From Calditrichota bacterium (GTDB lineage: Bacteria > Calditrichota > Calditrichia > RBG-13-44-9 > J042), in the NCBI GenBank assembly GCA_013150955.1, contig JAADJD010000006.1, positions 1 through 34,502 on the forward strand: DNA of 34,502 nucleotides. The letters are read 5' to 3'. Of this stretch, positions 8,002 to 16,202 are shown piece after piece; the stretch's first letter is position 1; every line of letters begins with the position of its first letter. The notes under the pieces are model-generated. The model had not been told where the DNA came from, made no database searches, and saw only the letters and a program-made list of their open reading frames with translations. The translations under genes and the position numbers were made by a program.

Positions 8002-8751
8002 ATGAAAAAATTGAAACATATGTTAAGTGAATGGCCCCACGGTGCGGTTTTTTCTTCGCATTATTTACGGCAAAAAGGCATTAAAGCAGAACATTTGAAG
8101 AGATACCGGAAGAGCGGATGGATTGTTAACGTCGCCAGAGGAGCCTACAAATTAGCTGGTGATCACATCGATTGGATGGGTGCCGTGTATGGATTACAAC
8201 AGGAAAAAAATGTGCACATCGGTGGCAAAACGGCACTGGAGTTAAAAGGATACGGTCATTTTATAACCTTCTCTCTACGAACCGTCTTTTTGTATAGTTC
8301 GACCCATAAGACATTACCTCGATGGTTTAAAAACAATGACTGGGGAGTAAAAATTCATTTCAGCTATTTGCACCTGTTTCAGGTTGAAATAAAAGATTCT
8401 TACACAAGGTACGACCATAATAGTTTAAATTTGAAAATATCCGCACCGGAGAGGGCGTTTTTGGAAATGTTGTCTCATATCCCGCAAAAACAAAGTTTCG
8501 ATGAAGCAATGAAAATCATGGAATCATTGACCACATTACGTCCTGAATTGATCCAGCGGTTATTAGAATTGTGCCGTTCAATAAAAGTCAAACGTTTATT
8601 TTTGTATATGGCTGAAAAACACAATCATTTCTGGTTTTCCCATCTGGATTTATCCAGAATTGACCTGGGACGGGGAAATCGGAGTATCGTTAAAAATGGC
8701 TTGTTTAATAAAAAGTACCGGATTACTGTTCCTGGAGAATTTGAAAATTGA
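8002..8751 (+). CDS. abiEi: AbiEi-type antitoxin / transcriptional regulator
   Basis: A 249-residue protein with an N-terminal winged-helix region (GAVFSSHYLRQKGIKAEHLK, then SGWIVNVARGAYKLAG) and the block HIGGKTALELKGYGHF that are characteristic of AbiEi antitoxins of type IV toxin-antitoxin systems. The C-terminal two thirds carry the second conserved domain (SAPERAFLEMLSHIP). AbiEi neutralises its toxin partner without forming a stable complex and represses the operon. The TGA stop overlaps the TTG start of the toxin gene by four bases, so the two are translationally coupled. Upstream half-sites are listed separately. The pair is AT-richer than the genes on either side, in keeping with acquisition as a mobile defence cassette (inference). 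Confidence 0.85.
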   Translation: MKKLKHMLSEWPHGAVFSSHYLRQKGIKAEHLKRYRKSGWIVNVARGAYKLAGDHIDWMGAVYGLQQEKNVHIGGKTALELKGYGHFITFSLRTVFLYSSTHKTLPRWFKNNDWGVKIHFSYLHLFQVEIKDSYTRYDHNSLNLKISAPERAFLEMLSHIPQKQSFDEAMKIMESLTTLRPELIQRLLELCRSIKVKRLFLYMAEKHNHFWFSHLDLSRIDLGRGNRSIVKNGLFNKKYRITVPGEFEN

Positions 8752-9668
8752 AAGATACGACCTTTTTTAAACAGGCCGATTTGCTTCTGGATTGCATTCC
8801 GTACATATCCCTTGAACCAAATTTTGCAATTAAGGGCGGTACGGCGATTAATTTCTTCTATCGGAACCTACCCCGGTTATCCGTCGATATTGATCTCGTT
8901 TATCTTCCAGTTGAAGATTGGGAAACGACTTTGAAGAACATCCATCTGGCATTACAAAAATTATCAAGCCACATTGAAAAGAGTTTTCCTTTAGTAGAAA
9001 TAAAAACTATCCCTGACCCAAACACAGGTAATATTACCCGTTTGAACATAGAGCGAGAAGGGGCGACTGTTAAAATTGAACCGAATTTCGTCATACGAGG
9101 AACCGTTTTCCCTCCGGAAAAAAGAATGCTGGTAAAGAAAGCGCAAGAATTATTTGAAAAGGCTGTGGAAGCGCAAACTCTATCCTTTGCGGACTTGTTT
9201 GCCAGTAAGATTTGTGCTGCCCTGGATCGTCAGCATCCACGGGATTTATTTGATGTGAAGCTTTTGTTAGAAAACGAGGGGATAACCCATGATGTCTGGC
9301 AGGCATTTATGGTTTATTTGATCAGCCACAATCGGCCAATTGTTGAATTGTTGAATCCAAACTGGAAAAGCATTCAACAGGAATTTGAAACCAATTTTCA
9401 GGGGATGACCATCATCCCCATTACAATGGAAGAATTGTATCATACCCGTGATCTTCTTGTGAAAATGATTCGAAAGGCCTTAACGGAGAATGATAAAAAG
9501 TTTCTGCTATCATTTAAGAAGGGAAAGCCGGAATGGGAGCTCCTTTCCGTTAAACATGCCCAAGACCTGCCAGCCGTGAAGTGGAAACTGTTGAATATTA
9601 AGCGAATGAGTCCGTTAAAGCGGAGACAGGCTTACCAGAAACTTGCCGATTATCTCGAAAAAATTTGA
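8748..9668 (+). CDS. abiEii: AbiEii-type nucleotidyltransferase toxin
   Basis: A 306-residue protein with the polymerase-beta-like nucleotidyltransferase signature of AbiEii/AbiGii toxins: KGGTA at residues 29-33 followed by LSVDIDLVY, with the metal-binding aspartates D47 and D49. A later block, FADLFASKICAALDRQHPRDLFDVKLLL, is the conserved DUF1814 core. Family members use nucleotide triphosphates to arrest growth, and some modify tRNA acceptor ends. The start is TTG at 8748, overlapping the antitoxin stop (TTGA), with GGAG ten bases upstream. The active-site residues are intact, so the system looks functional. It may act in phage defence or element maintenance; the sequence does not say which. 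Confidence 0.87.
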   Translation: MKDTTFFKQADLLLDCIPYISLEPNFAIKGGTAINFFYRNLPRLSVDIDLVYLPVEDWETTLKNIHLALQKLSSHIEKSFPLVEIKTIPDPNTGNITRLNIEREGATVKIEPNFVIRGTVFPPEKRMLVKKAQELFEKAVEAQTLSFADLFASKICAALDRQHPRDLFDVKLLLENEGITHDVWQAFMVYLISHNRPIVELLNPNWKSIQQEFETNFQGMTIIPITMEELYHTRDLLVKMIRKALTENDKKFLLSFKKGKPEWELLSVKHAQDLPAVKWKLLNIKRMSPLKRRQAYQKLADYLEKI

Positions 9669-9700
9669 AGTGTAATGAAGGGGTTGTCAAAGTTTTTGAA

Positions 9701-9932
9701 ACCCAAATTAAGCTTTAAACCAAATAATGCATGAAACCACGAAGCCCGCGAATGAATTAGGAAAAAATCAACAAAATAGCGAATATATCCGGGAAACCAT
9801 TTTCATCCAGATAGAGTCAAGTGCATTTTATTATTTTTATTGGCGTTAATTCGTGTAATTCGTAGGCTAATGCATAAGCAGGGTTTATTCGTGGTAGTTC
9901 GCGTCATTCGCAGGCAAGTGCACAATCTGGGC
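9701..9932 (+). repeat. Dispersed TWA element, block 5 (nested)
   Basis: An outer copy starts ACCCAAATTAAGC at 9701 and ends CACAATCTGGGC at 9932. About 17 bases in, it is interrupted by an inner copy running from roughly 9719 to 9887, ending GCATAAGCAGGGT and followed by TTA. It lies between the convergent toxin gene and beta-barrel gene. The last base of the element (9932) is also the first plus-strand base of the barrel gene's TAG stop codon, as at the rrf2-like gene. Confidence 0.75.
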
Positions 9933-11131
9933 TAAAAGTAATATTCCAGTTTCAAAAATAGGCTTTCCGGGAAGGCGCCGTATTCATCCAGCAAATCGCC
10001 GTTGAATTGTTGAAATCCCAGGGACAGGGTGGAGTTATCCGAGGCGGAATAGCTGAGCAGAAATAGTGTAAAACGGCTGTGGTCATTCAAATTGGCATTG
10101 TAGGAAAAGATGAAATAAACCAGCGGATGCAGCTGATACATCAATTGGGCAAAGAGGTAATTCCGGTTTAAATTGAGAATTTCTCCGCGGTACAGGCGTC
10201 CCCATTCATACTGCAGCGGATTGGTCTTGCCCTCCCCATTGTATTGGTATTCCAGCAATGCGTACAGGCGGGCGGTGAACTGATAATCGATACCCAGGAT
10301 GTAACGGACAAAGGAGTCGTTCCAGCCATTTTCAGAAATGGAAAGAATCCCTTCGCCCCGGATGCCAGCCTCCAGTAAATTCCCGGCGAAATCGCCCCCC
10401 ACAACGATGCGCCGGTCAAACCATCCAGCCATGAGGGATAGATCCAGAGTGTGAAAGTTGGTACGGAATCGCAGCGCAACATTATCCGGGGAGTCGCTGC
10501 CGCGGTAATTGTACACCAGGGTAAGATCCGTAAAATTACCCAGGTACCATTTAAAGGTCACCGCATCGGCGCCGTCTTTTTCGATCTTATCAAAGCTGGC
10601 GGGATTGATGGGATTAAAAAGGTCTGTGGGATTCCAGATGCGTCCCGTCCCCCAGGCAATTCGCTGGCGACCCACGGTAACCCGGCCAAAGGAAAAATCC
10701 TGCACCAGATACAGACGATCGATGTAGTGGATAATGGAAAAGCGATTTTCCTGAACCGGATTCCAGGTAAGATCCCACGCCTGCCGGGTGGTCTTTTCGG
10801 TGTTCAGCGGAATGACCAGTGGATGGCGACTGTAAAGGGGATCGATTTCGTATTCCAGGGAAAGGCGGGTGGACTGGCCAAAATACAGGGATGGGCGCAG
10901 GCGGATTCGGGTTAATTCAATCCAGTTGGTCTGGGCAAAGCCCCAGAAACGCGCTGTTGCGGCATCCAATTTTTGATAAATGGGTAGAGCCACGACATAT
11001 CCGCTCCAGTCGTATTCCACCTGGGAGAAGGCTGATGAAGGGAAGAATAAAAGAAGGAAGATAACGGGAAAAAGTCTGCAACGTATCATCGAGGCGTTAA
11101 AGAAGTTCCGGCACCGTCTCACCGTGTTCAT
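9932..11131 (-). CDS. Outer-membrane beta-barrel protein of a Lol-like export operon
   Basis: A 399-residue protein with a signal peptide (core FPVIFLLLFFPSSAFSQ). Alternating hydrophobic beta-strands follow throughout, and it ends LFLKLEYYF, with the terminal aromatic residue typical of Omp85-inserted barrels. The segment GRQRIAWGTGRIWNPTDLFN resembles DUF1302-type porins. It is the last gene of the five-gene minus-strand operon. Its ATG overlaps the TGA of the ATPase gene (ATGA), giving translational coupling and suggesting one functional unit. An internal ATG at 11089 lies right at the signal peptide but has no Shine-Dalgarno. Likely role: the outer-membrane end of a lipid or hydrophobic-substrate route (inference). 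The stop codon abuts a dispersed repeat. Confidence 0.7.
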   Translation of the reverse strand: MNTVRRCRNFFNASMIRCRLFPVIFLLLFFPSSAFSQVEYDWSGYVVALPIYQKLDAATARFWGFAQTNWIELTRIRLRPSLYFGQSTRLSLEYEIDPLYSRHPLVIPLNTEKTTRQAWDLTWNPVQENRFSIIHYIDRLYLVQDFSFGRVTVGRQRIAWGTGRIWNPTDLFNPINPASFDKIEKDGADAVTFKWYLGNFTDLTLVYNYRGSDSPDNVALRFRTNFHTLDLSLMAGWFDRRIVVGGDFAGNLLEAGIRGEGILSISENGWNDSFVRYILGIDYQFTARLYALLEYQYNGEGKTNPLQYEWGRLYRGEILNLNRNYLFAQLMYQLHPLVYFIFSYNANLNDHSRFTLFLLSYSASDNSTLSLGFQQFNGDLLDEYGAFPESLFLKLEYYF

Positions 11132-11826
11132 TTCTCCGCAGTTGCCTGTTCTTGAATTTCTACGATTTGCCCATCCCGCAGCAGCACCAGGCGCCGTCCC
11201 CTGGAAATGACCAGCGGATCGTGAGAAGAAAATACAAATGTAATCTGTTTTTCGCGGTTCATCCGTTCCATCAATTCCATTAACGATTCGCCGGTTTTGC
11301 TGTCCAGATTGGCCGTGGGTTCATCGGCCAGTACCACGGTGGGTTCAGTCACAATGGCCCGCGCCACCGCTACCCGCTGCTGCTGACCGCCACTCATTTC
11401 GTTTGGCCGTTTATGGGCCAGCTCACCAATCCCCAGTTCGTCCAGTAGGGCCAGGGCTTTTTTCTGCCGGGTCTTTTCGTCCATTCCCAATAACATCATC
11501 GGAAATTCCACATTTTCCAGTGCCGTGAGCACCGGAATCAAATTGTAAGCCTGGAACACGAATCCAATTTTTTGCAAGCGCAGTCGGGATAACTCCGCCC
11601 GAGTTTTCCGGGTAAGATCTTCTCCCTCAAAAAAGACCCGGCCAGAGGTGGGACGATCCAGGGCTCCGATCAGGTTCAGCAGGGTGGTTTTGCCCGATCC
11701 AGAAGGGCCAGCAATCACCAGAAATTCTCCCCGGGAAATGGTGAGGTCAATGCCGCGTAGTGCATGTACCGGAACTCCGTTTTCCTGATAAATTTTTTCC
11801 AGCTTCTCTGTGCGAATGATTTCCAT
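11128..11826 (-). CDS. ABC transporter ATPase, LolD/MacB type
   Basis: A complete 232-residue ABC ATPase: Walker A GPSGSGKTT at 40-48, Q-loop FQAYN at 91-95, signature MSGGQQQ at 144-150, Walker B VVLADEP at 164-170 and the switch histidine in SSHD at 202. Short stand-alone ATPases of this kind partner FtsX-domain permeases (LolCE, MacB) that work by mechanotransmission rather than by moving substrate through the membrane. It lies 12 bases after the second permease, with GAGGTG upstream of its ATG, and overlaps the following barrel gene. It should energise the two permeases encoded just upstream. Confidence 0.92.
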   Translation of the reverse strand: MEIIRTEKLEKIYQENGVPVHALRGIDLTISRGEFLVIAGPSGSGKTTLLNLIGALDRPTSGRVFFEGEDLTRKTRAELSRLRLQKIGFVFQAYNLIPVLTALENVEFPMMLLGMDEKTRQKKALALLDELGIGELAHKRPNEMSGGQQQRVAVARAIVTEPTVVLADEPTANLDSKTGESLMELMERMNREKQITFVFSSHDPLVISRGRRLVLLRDGQIVEIQEQATAEK

Positions 11827-11838
11827 AGGACACCTCGA

Positions 11839-13053
11839 TTAAATATACCGTATGGCCGCAACGGGTTCAAATTTTATGGCCTTGCGAGCCGGATAAATGG
11901 CACCCAGAATGGTGATGGTCGGGATAATCAACAGGGCATTCAATAGCACCGTGTGGTTCAAAATGGGGTAGATTTTTGTTCCCACACCAAAGGACATCAG
12001 GCTTTCGGAAAACATGCTTAAATCGATGCCGGTGTGTGCCAGGGGAATGTAAATCCCGATACTTAAAAGAAGCCCGATGAACGTGCCCAGGAATCCCAGT
12101 TGGGTGGCTTCCAGGAGGATCATGGCAAAGATGCGCCGGTTGCTCATGCCGATGGCCATCAGTACACCGATTTCGTGGATCCGTTCCATGATGGACATCA
12201 GCATGATGTTGATAATCCCAAACACAATCGCCAGTCCAATAATACCATAATACACCATCATCATTTCTTCGTAAAGAGACATGTAATAAACCAGCAGGGG
12301 AATGATTTCTTTAAAATTCAGCACCTCGTAAGCATTGCCCAATTGCGATTGCAGTTGGCTTTGAATCCGCTCCATCTTTTCCAGGTCAACGACCCGGATG
12401 ACAATTTCAGAAATCTGGTTTCCCAGGTTTAAGAGTTGCTGGGCGCGGTTCAGGGGGATGTAAATGTAGGCCCGATCGAAATTACTGCTGGTGGTTTGAA
12501 AAATGCCCACGATCCGGAACACATCGGAGCCAATGGTGCCATCCAGCGCAGACACCATGATGACCAGTTTATCACCCAGTTGTACGTCCAGTTTTTCGGC
12601 CAGCTTCTTGCCGATCAGGATTGCCCTTTCCTGCCCGCTCAGGTAGCGTCCTTCCAGAATGTGATTGTGAATAAAGGTAATGCGTGATTCGGAAGCGGGT
12701 TCAATGCCCACGATGGTCACGCCCGCAGCATTGGTGGCACTGGAAACCAGGCCAAAAGAGAGTACCCGTCGGCTGTAGGCCTGTATTCCTGGCTGCTGAG
12801 AAACGACCTGTTCCACCTTGCGCGAATCGGGCAAGAAATTCTTTACGGTGGGATCTTCCCGAAATCCCTGGCGGTGAATCTGAATATGACCAATATGCGA
12901 TCCGATTCGATTATCCAGCATCTGGCGGATGGTACCCAGATACAGCGTATCCGTTAACACCATGGCCACCAGTCCCACAACAATCGAAACCAGGACGATC
13001 AGAGAACGCCGTTTATTTCGCCAGATGTTTCGCCAGGCAATTTTCCAGAGCAT
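11839..13053 (-). CDS. ABC transporter permease, FtsX/LolE family (second)
   Basis: A 404-residue permease with the usual FtsX/MacB layout: one N-terminal membrane segment after WKIAWRNIWRNKRRSLIVLV, a large periplasmic domain (~40-270), then three membrane segments in the C-terminal third (YYGIIGLAIVFGIINIMLMS; LGFLGTFIGLLLSIGIY; a final segment near LLIIPTITILGAIYPARKA). The motif GVLMAIGMSNRRIFAMILLE is the coupling region seen in LolC/LolE. It is 31 bases downstream of a paralogous permease, so the pair probably forms a LolCE-like heterodimer. AGGTTGCAGGTG precedes the start. Confidence 0.88.
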   Translation of the reverse strand: MLWKIAWRNIWRNKRRSLIVLVSIVVGLVAMVLTDTLYLGTIRQMLDNRIGSHIGHIQIHRQGFREDPTVKNFLPDSRKVEQVVSQQPGIQAYSRRVLSFGLVSSATNAAGVTIVGIEPASESRITFIHNHILEGRYLSGQERAILIGKKLAEKLDVQLGDKLVIMVSALDGTIGSDVFRIVGIFQTTSSNFDRAYIYIPLNRAQQLLNLGNQISEIVIRVVDLEKMERIQSQLQSQLGNAYEVLNFKEIIPLLVYYMSLYEEMMMVYYGIIGLAIVFGIINIMLMSIMERIHEIGVLMAIGMSNRRIFAMILLEATQLGFLGTFIGLLLSIGIYIPLAHTGIDLSMFSESLMSFGVGTKIYPILNHTVLLNALLIIPTITILGAIYPARKAIKFEPVAAIRYI

Positions 13054-13084
13054 GAGACACCTGCAACCTTTCTATCAATTTAAA

Positions 13085-14311
13085 TTACGTGTAGCGGATT
13101 CCCTTTAACGGTTCCAGTTCCATGACTTTATAAATCGGGTACAGTGTGGCCAGAAGGGCAATCAGGAATATGTACTGGAACGACTGAATGAAAATTCGCG
13201 CCTCAACCGTCGAGTAGATTTTGGGAGCAAATCCGTATTCCTGACTGATGGTGGCCAGTTCTTCTCCCAGGGGGATGGGGTGCAGCACCACGTAATAATT
13301 GGCCGCATAACCCAGAAGCAACCCGATGGCGATTCCCATGATGGTCAGGTAAAGCGATTCCAGGAACACAATCTGCGCCAGGCGTAAATTGCTCAGTCCC
13401 AGGGAAAGCAACACCCCAAATTCCCGGAATCGCTCCGTTACCGACATCAAGAGCGTGTTGAGAATCCCGAAGGCGACCACAATCACCAGAATAATCAAAA
13501 AAAGCAGGCCGCCAATGTTGTCCAGTTCGATGGATTGTTTGAGGTCGGGCACCACTTCGTCCCAGGAACGAACGGTAAGCTCAGGCGGTAGCATCTGCTG
13601 AAGTTGCTGACGGGTCTCTGGCAGATCCCGCAGCTGCCGAAGGTTGATGACAATGGCGTGGATGCGATTGTCCATGGTCAGCAGTTCCTGTAAGTCCTTC
13701 AATCCCATGATGGCGGTGTACTGATCCAGTTCAGCGGAACCGGTTTTGATGACCCCTACGATGGTGAATTTCATATTTCCCAGGGAGCCGTCAAAACCCT
13801 GGCTTAAGACAACGATTTGGTCGCCGAGTTTTCCACCCAGGTTTTTCAGCAGCGTTTCGCCCACCACTACCTCCTGGCTGGAGTCGGATGCCAGAAAGCG
13901 TCCTTTTCTGACCTTGGTGTGCAATTGGGTTACCGTTTTTTCGTGCTCAGGATCAATGCCCATCAGGGTGAGTCCCACGGAATTGTTTTTCAATCCGGCC
14001 AAACCTTCGGCATACAGGCGGGGAGCAAATCCGGTAACCGCGGGCAGCTGTTTCAACAGGTCGATTAACCCGGTGGTGAGCCGGAAACTTTTGTGCAGAC
14101 CGGGATTGTCCAGATATTCTGGATGTTGAATCTGCAAATATCCACTGAATTGTTCGGCGGTCATGCGGATGGTGGCCGCGTAGGTGCCAAATTGCATGCC
14201 TCGGGTAAAAACGAACAGAAAGGTGGCAAACACAATGGCCAGCAGGGTAACCACTGTACGGCGGCGGTTGCGCCACAAATTGCGCCAGCTAATTTTGAAA
14301 AAGATGGACAT
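13085..14311 (-). CDS. ABC transporter permease, FtsX/LolE family (first)
   Basis: A 408-residue paralogue of the next gene with the same topology: ISWRNLWRNRRRTVVTLLAI and one membrane segment, a periplasmic domain, then membrane segments around GLLFLIILVIVVAFGILNTL, YLTIMGIAIGLLLGYAANYY and FIQSFQYIFLIALLATLYPI. EFGVLLSLGLSNLRLAQIVF is the conserved cytoplasmic coupling motif. It starts two bases after the stop of the LolA-like gene, and its ribosome-binding site (GAGGTGG) lies within that gene's last codons. Coupled expression of carrier and permeases supports a lipoprotein- or lipid-sorting role. Confidence 0.88.
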   Translation of the reverse strand: MSIFFKISWRNLWRNRRRTVVTLLAIVFATFLFVFTRGMQFGTYAATIRMTAEQFSGYLQIQHPEYLDNPGLHKSFRLTTGLIDLLKQLPAVTGFAPRLYAEGLAGLKNNSVGLTLMGIDPEHEKTVTQLHTKVRKGRFLASDSSQEVVVGETLLKNLGGKLGDQIVVLSQGFDGSLGNMKFTIVGVIKTGSAELDQYTAIMGLKDLQELLTMDNRIHAIVINLRQLRDLPETRQQLQQMLPPELTVRSWDEVVPDLKQSIELDNIGGLLFLIILVIVVAFGILNTLLMSVTERFREFGVLLSLGLSNLRLAQIVFLESLYLTIMGIAIGLLLGYAANYYVVLHPIPLGEELATISQEYGFAPKIYSTVEARIFIQSFQYIFLIALLATLYPIYKVMELEPLKGIRYT

Positions 14312-14313
14312 GA

Positions 14314-15057
14314 TCAGCCACCTCTTTCCAGTTCACGGAACGAAAAGATCCGGTCGGGAATGCGGATGTCAAACTGAATGTCGAGGATGCGAATTTCGGT
14401 GTATCGACCAGGTTTGCGATCGTTGACCATAACCCATCGGGTGGGAATTTTCCGACCGTGCATGACCCGAAAGTCCGAAAAGACCATGTGTCGGACTAAC
14501 CGATCGCGTTCGTCGTAATATTCCACGCGTGCCGGCAGGTTATCGGATTGGCGCACCCAGTAAATCAATTTGCCCCACACCACCGGGGCATCGGGTTTGG
14601 GAGTGAGTTTAATCTTCCAGCAGAGCGCTCCTTCTATCTCTTCCTCACCCAATAATTCCATGAAATAATCCCGACTCAGACTGGATTCCCGAACCAGATC
14701 GTCATTGGTGAAATCTGACCCGTTCCAGGATTGCATCAGCATGGAAGGGGGAATTTTGATGATGGTCTCCGTGTTCCGCAGGAAGTTCCAGATTTCGTTC
14801 TTTATTTTAAGTGTCTTGTTCCCAGCTTCCTTTCGTGGGGCTTTAATGACAATGAGGGCTTTTTCGGTACCCACCCACCAGCTTTCCATCTTCAGGGTGC
14901 GGGTGTAGTCTGGGGTGACCACCTTCATTTCGATGATGGCGTGGGAGGTTTTGCCGCGGATCTGATCTTCGGCCTTACGAACAATCTCTTCCACATTTTG
15001 GGCCTGCAGTGGCAGGAAAAGAAACAACGGGAGCAGGATCACCAGATGACGTCTCAT
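14314..15057 (-). CDS. LolA-like outer-membrane lipoprotein-sorting protein
   Basis: A 247-residue periplasmic protein: signal peptide MRRHLVILLPLFLFLPLQAQ, then a LolA-like half-barrel. The blocks ESWWVGTEKALIVIKAPRKE, NEIWNFLRNTETIIKIPPSM and SWNGSDFTNDDLVRESSLSR are typical of the COG2834 'outer membrane lipoprotein-sorting protein' group found beside LolE-like permeases rather than of E. coli LolA itself. It is the first gene of the operon and has a near-consensus promoter overlapped by dyads facing a divergent TetR gene. Its cargo is unknown; the linked barrel protein suggests movement of a hydrophobic molecule to or from the outer membrane. Confidence 0.82.
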   Translation of the reverse strand: MRRHLVILLPLFLFLPLQAQNVEEIVRKAEDQIRGKTSHAIIEMKVVTPDYTRTLKMESWWVGTEKALIVIKAPRKEAGNKTLKIKNEIWNFLRNTETIIKIPPSMLMQSWNGSDFTNDDLVRESSLSRDYFMELLGEEEIEGALCWKIKLTPKPDAPVVWGKLIYWVRQSDNLPARVEYYDERDRLVRHMVFSDFRVMHGRKIPTRWVMVNDRKPGRYTEIRILDIQFDIRIPDRIFSFRELERGG

Positions 15058-15089
15058 ATCTCCCCTTTCTTGTTGAACGATTGGTCAAT

Positions 15090-15118
15090 AAAATAATGTT
15101 AGCAGGAACAATTGTCAA
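15090..15118 (-). promoter_or_regulatory. Promoter of the Lol-like operon with candidate TetR operator
   Basis: On the minus strand TTGACA (15113-15118) is followed after 17 bases by TATTTT (15090-15095). The spacer holds the dyad TGTT-N6-AACA (15097-15110). The perfect palindrome ACAATTGT (15109-15116) overlaps the -35, and ATTG-GT-CAAT (15080-15089) lies just past the -10. Any of these could be the binding site of the divergent TetR protein; occupancy would block the -35/-10 region. Confidence 0.6.
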
Positions 15119-15144
15119 CATGGAATTTATTTTTTAAGGAATGC

Positions 15145-15173
15145 TTGAAAAAAGTGGTGGGGATGATTATAAT
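15145..15173 (+). promoter_or_regulatory. Promoter of the tetR-like gene
   Basis: TTGAAA (15145-15150) and a perfect TATAAT (15168-15173) are separated by 17 bases on the plus strand. This places the start of transcription about 25 bases upstream of the ATG at 15204, which has AAAGAGG as its ribosome-binding site. Confidence 0.65.
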
Positions 15174-15203
15174 TATGATTGACGATATGTTCAGGAAAGA
15201 GGA

Positions 15204-15815
15204 ATGAGCCAGAATACCGGAAAACGCGCCCGGATGCGTGCCGCCACCCGACAGAAGATCCTGCAGGTGGCCTTACAACTGTTCGCCGAACGCGGCTATT
15301 TTGGAACCTCCATCGATCTCATCGCTCGCCGCTGTCAGATATCCAAGGGCTTGATCTATCATTATTTCCAGAATAAACAGGAGATTCTGGTGGCCATTCT
15401 GGAAGAGGGTATGCAGGCCGGTCACGAATTGTTAAAAGGACTGGATGAAATTCCAGATCCTTACCAGCAATTTGCGGTCATGATCGAACGATCGTTCAAT
15501 GAAATTCTCCGCAATGAAGCCTACTGGCGCCTTTACTTCCACGTATTGCTCCAGTCCATGGTGCTGGAGCTCTTCCGGGACAAATTGATGCAGTTTTATC
15601 AGGAATTTACCCACTATTTCCAGGAATTGCTGAAGAAGATGGGCGTCAGCAATCCTGACGTGGAAGCCCGGTTGCTGATTGCCTTACTGGATGGCCTGGG
15701 ATTGCATTATTTTCTGGTGGGGAAGGAGTTTCCCCTGGCCGCCGTGAAGAACGCACTGATTCAGCGATATGCACGTAATGCGCAGTCGACATCCGACGAC
15801 ACCGATTCCCGCTGA
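15204..15815 (+). CDS. TetR-family transcriptional regulator
   Basis: A 203-residue protein with the TetR N-terminal DNA-binding domain: RMRAATRQKILQVALQLFAE, then GTSIDLIARRCQISKGLIYH and YFQNKQEILVAILEEG. A variable alpha-helical ligand-binding domain follows. It is divergently transcribed from the five-gene Lol-like operon across a 146-bp gap containing promoters for both, the usual arrangement for a local repressor of an export system. The inducer, probably a hydrophobic molecule related to the exported cargo, is inference. Confidence 0.9.
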   Translation: MSQNTGKRARMRAATRQKILQVALQLFAERGYFGTSIDLIARRCQISKGLIYHYFQNKQEILVAILEEGMQAGHELLKGLDEIPDPYQQFAVMIERSFNEILRNEAYWRLYFHVLLQSMVLELFRDKLMQFYQEFTHYFQELLKKMGVSNPDVEARLLIALLDGLGLHYFLVGKEFPLAAVKNALIQRYARNAQSTSDDTDSR

Positions 15816-15848
15816 GTGAAACCATCAAAATGAGACGAACAAAAATAA

Positions 15849-16172
15849 TCCCAGATTATGCATGAGAACCACAAATGACACGAATGAACACCAAAAAATA
15901 ATAAGATGCACTTGATTCGATCTGGATGAAAATGGTTTCCTGTATATATTCGCTATTTTGTTGATTTTTTTCGAATTCATTCGCGTGATTCGTTTTAACG
16001 CTTTATTGGGGATAATGCATGAAACCGCGAGTCGCGCAAATGGAACCAAAACATATCCACAAAATCGCGAATAAACCTCGAAACAATTTTTCATCCTGAT
16101 ATAATCCAGTAGAATTTATTATTTTTGTTCCTGTTCTTTTGTGTCATTCATGGTTTGATGTATATTCCGGGA
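15849..16172. repeat. Dispersed TWA element, block 6 (two head-to-head copies)
   Basis: A full 164-bp copy at 15849-16012 (CCCAGATTATGCATG on the left; CATTCGCGTGATTCG then TTGGGGA on the right) is flanked by TAA at 15846-15848 and TAA at 16013-16015, an exact 3-bp duplication. A second copy of opposite orientation follows directly (16016-16172) and lacks its outermost bases. The gap 15816-16202 holds little else apart from the archease ribosome-binding site. Confidence 0.82.
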
Positions 16173-16202
16173 TGATCCATAGAAAAGGAAAGGGGGACAT
16201 GC

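Noticed and set aside
10451-10915. A 154-codon plus-strand frame opposite the beta-barrel gene
   Set aside because: No recognisable domain or Shine-Dalgarno, and the opposite strand carries a coherent exported barrel within a tight operon.
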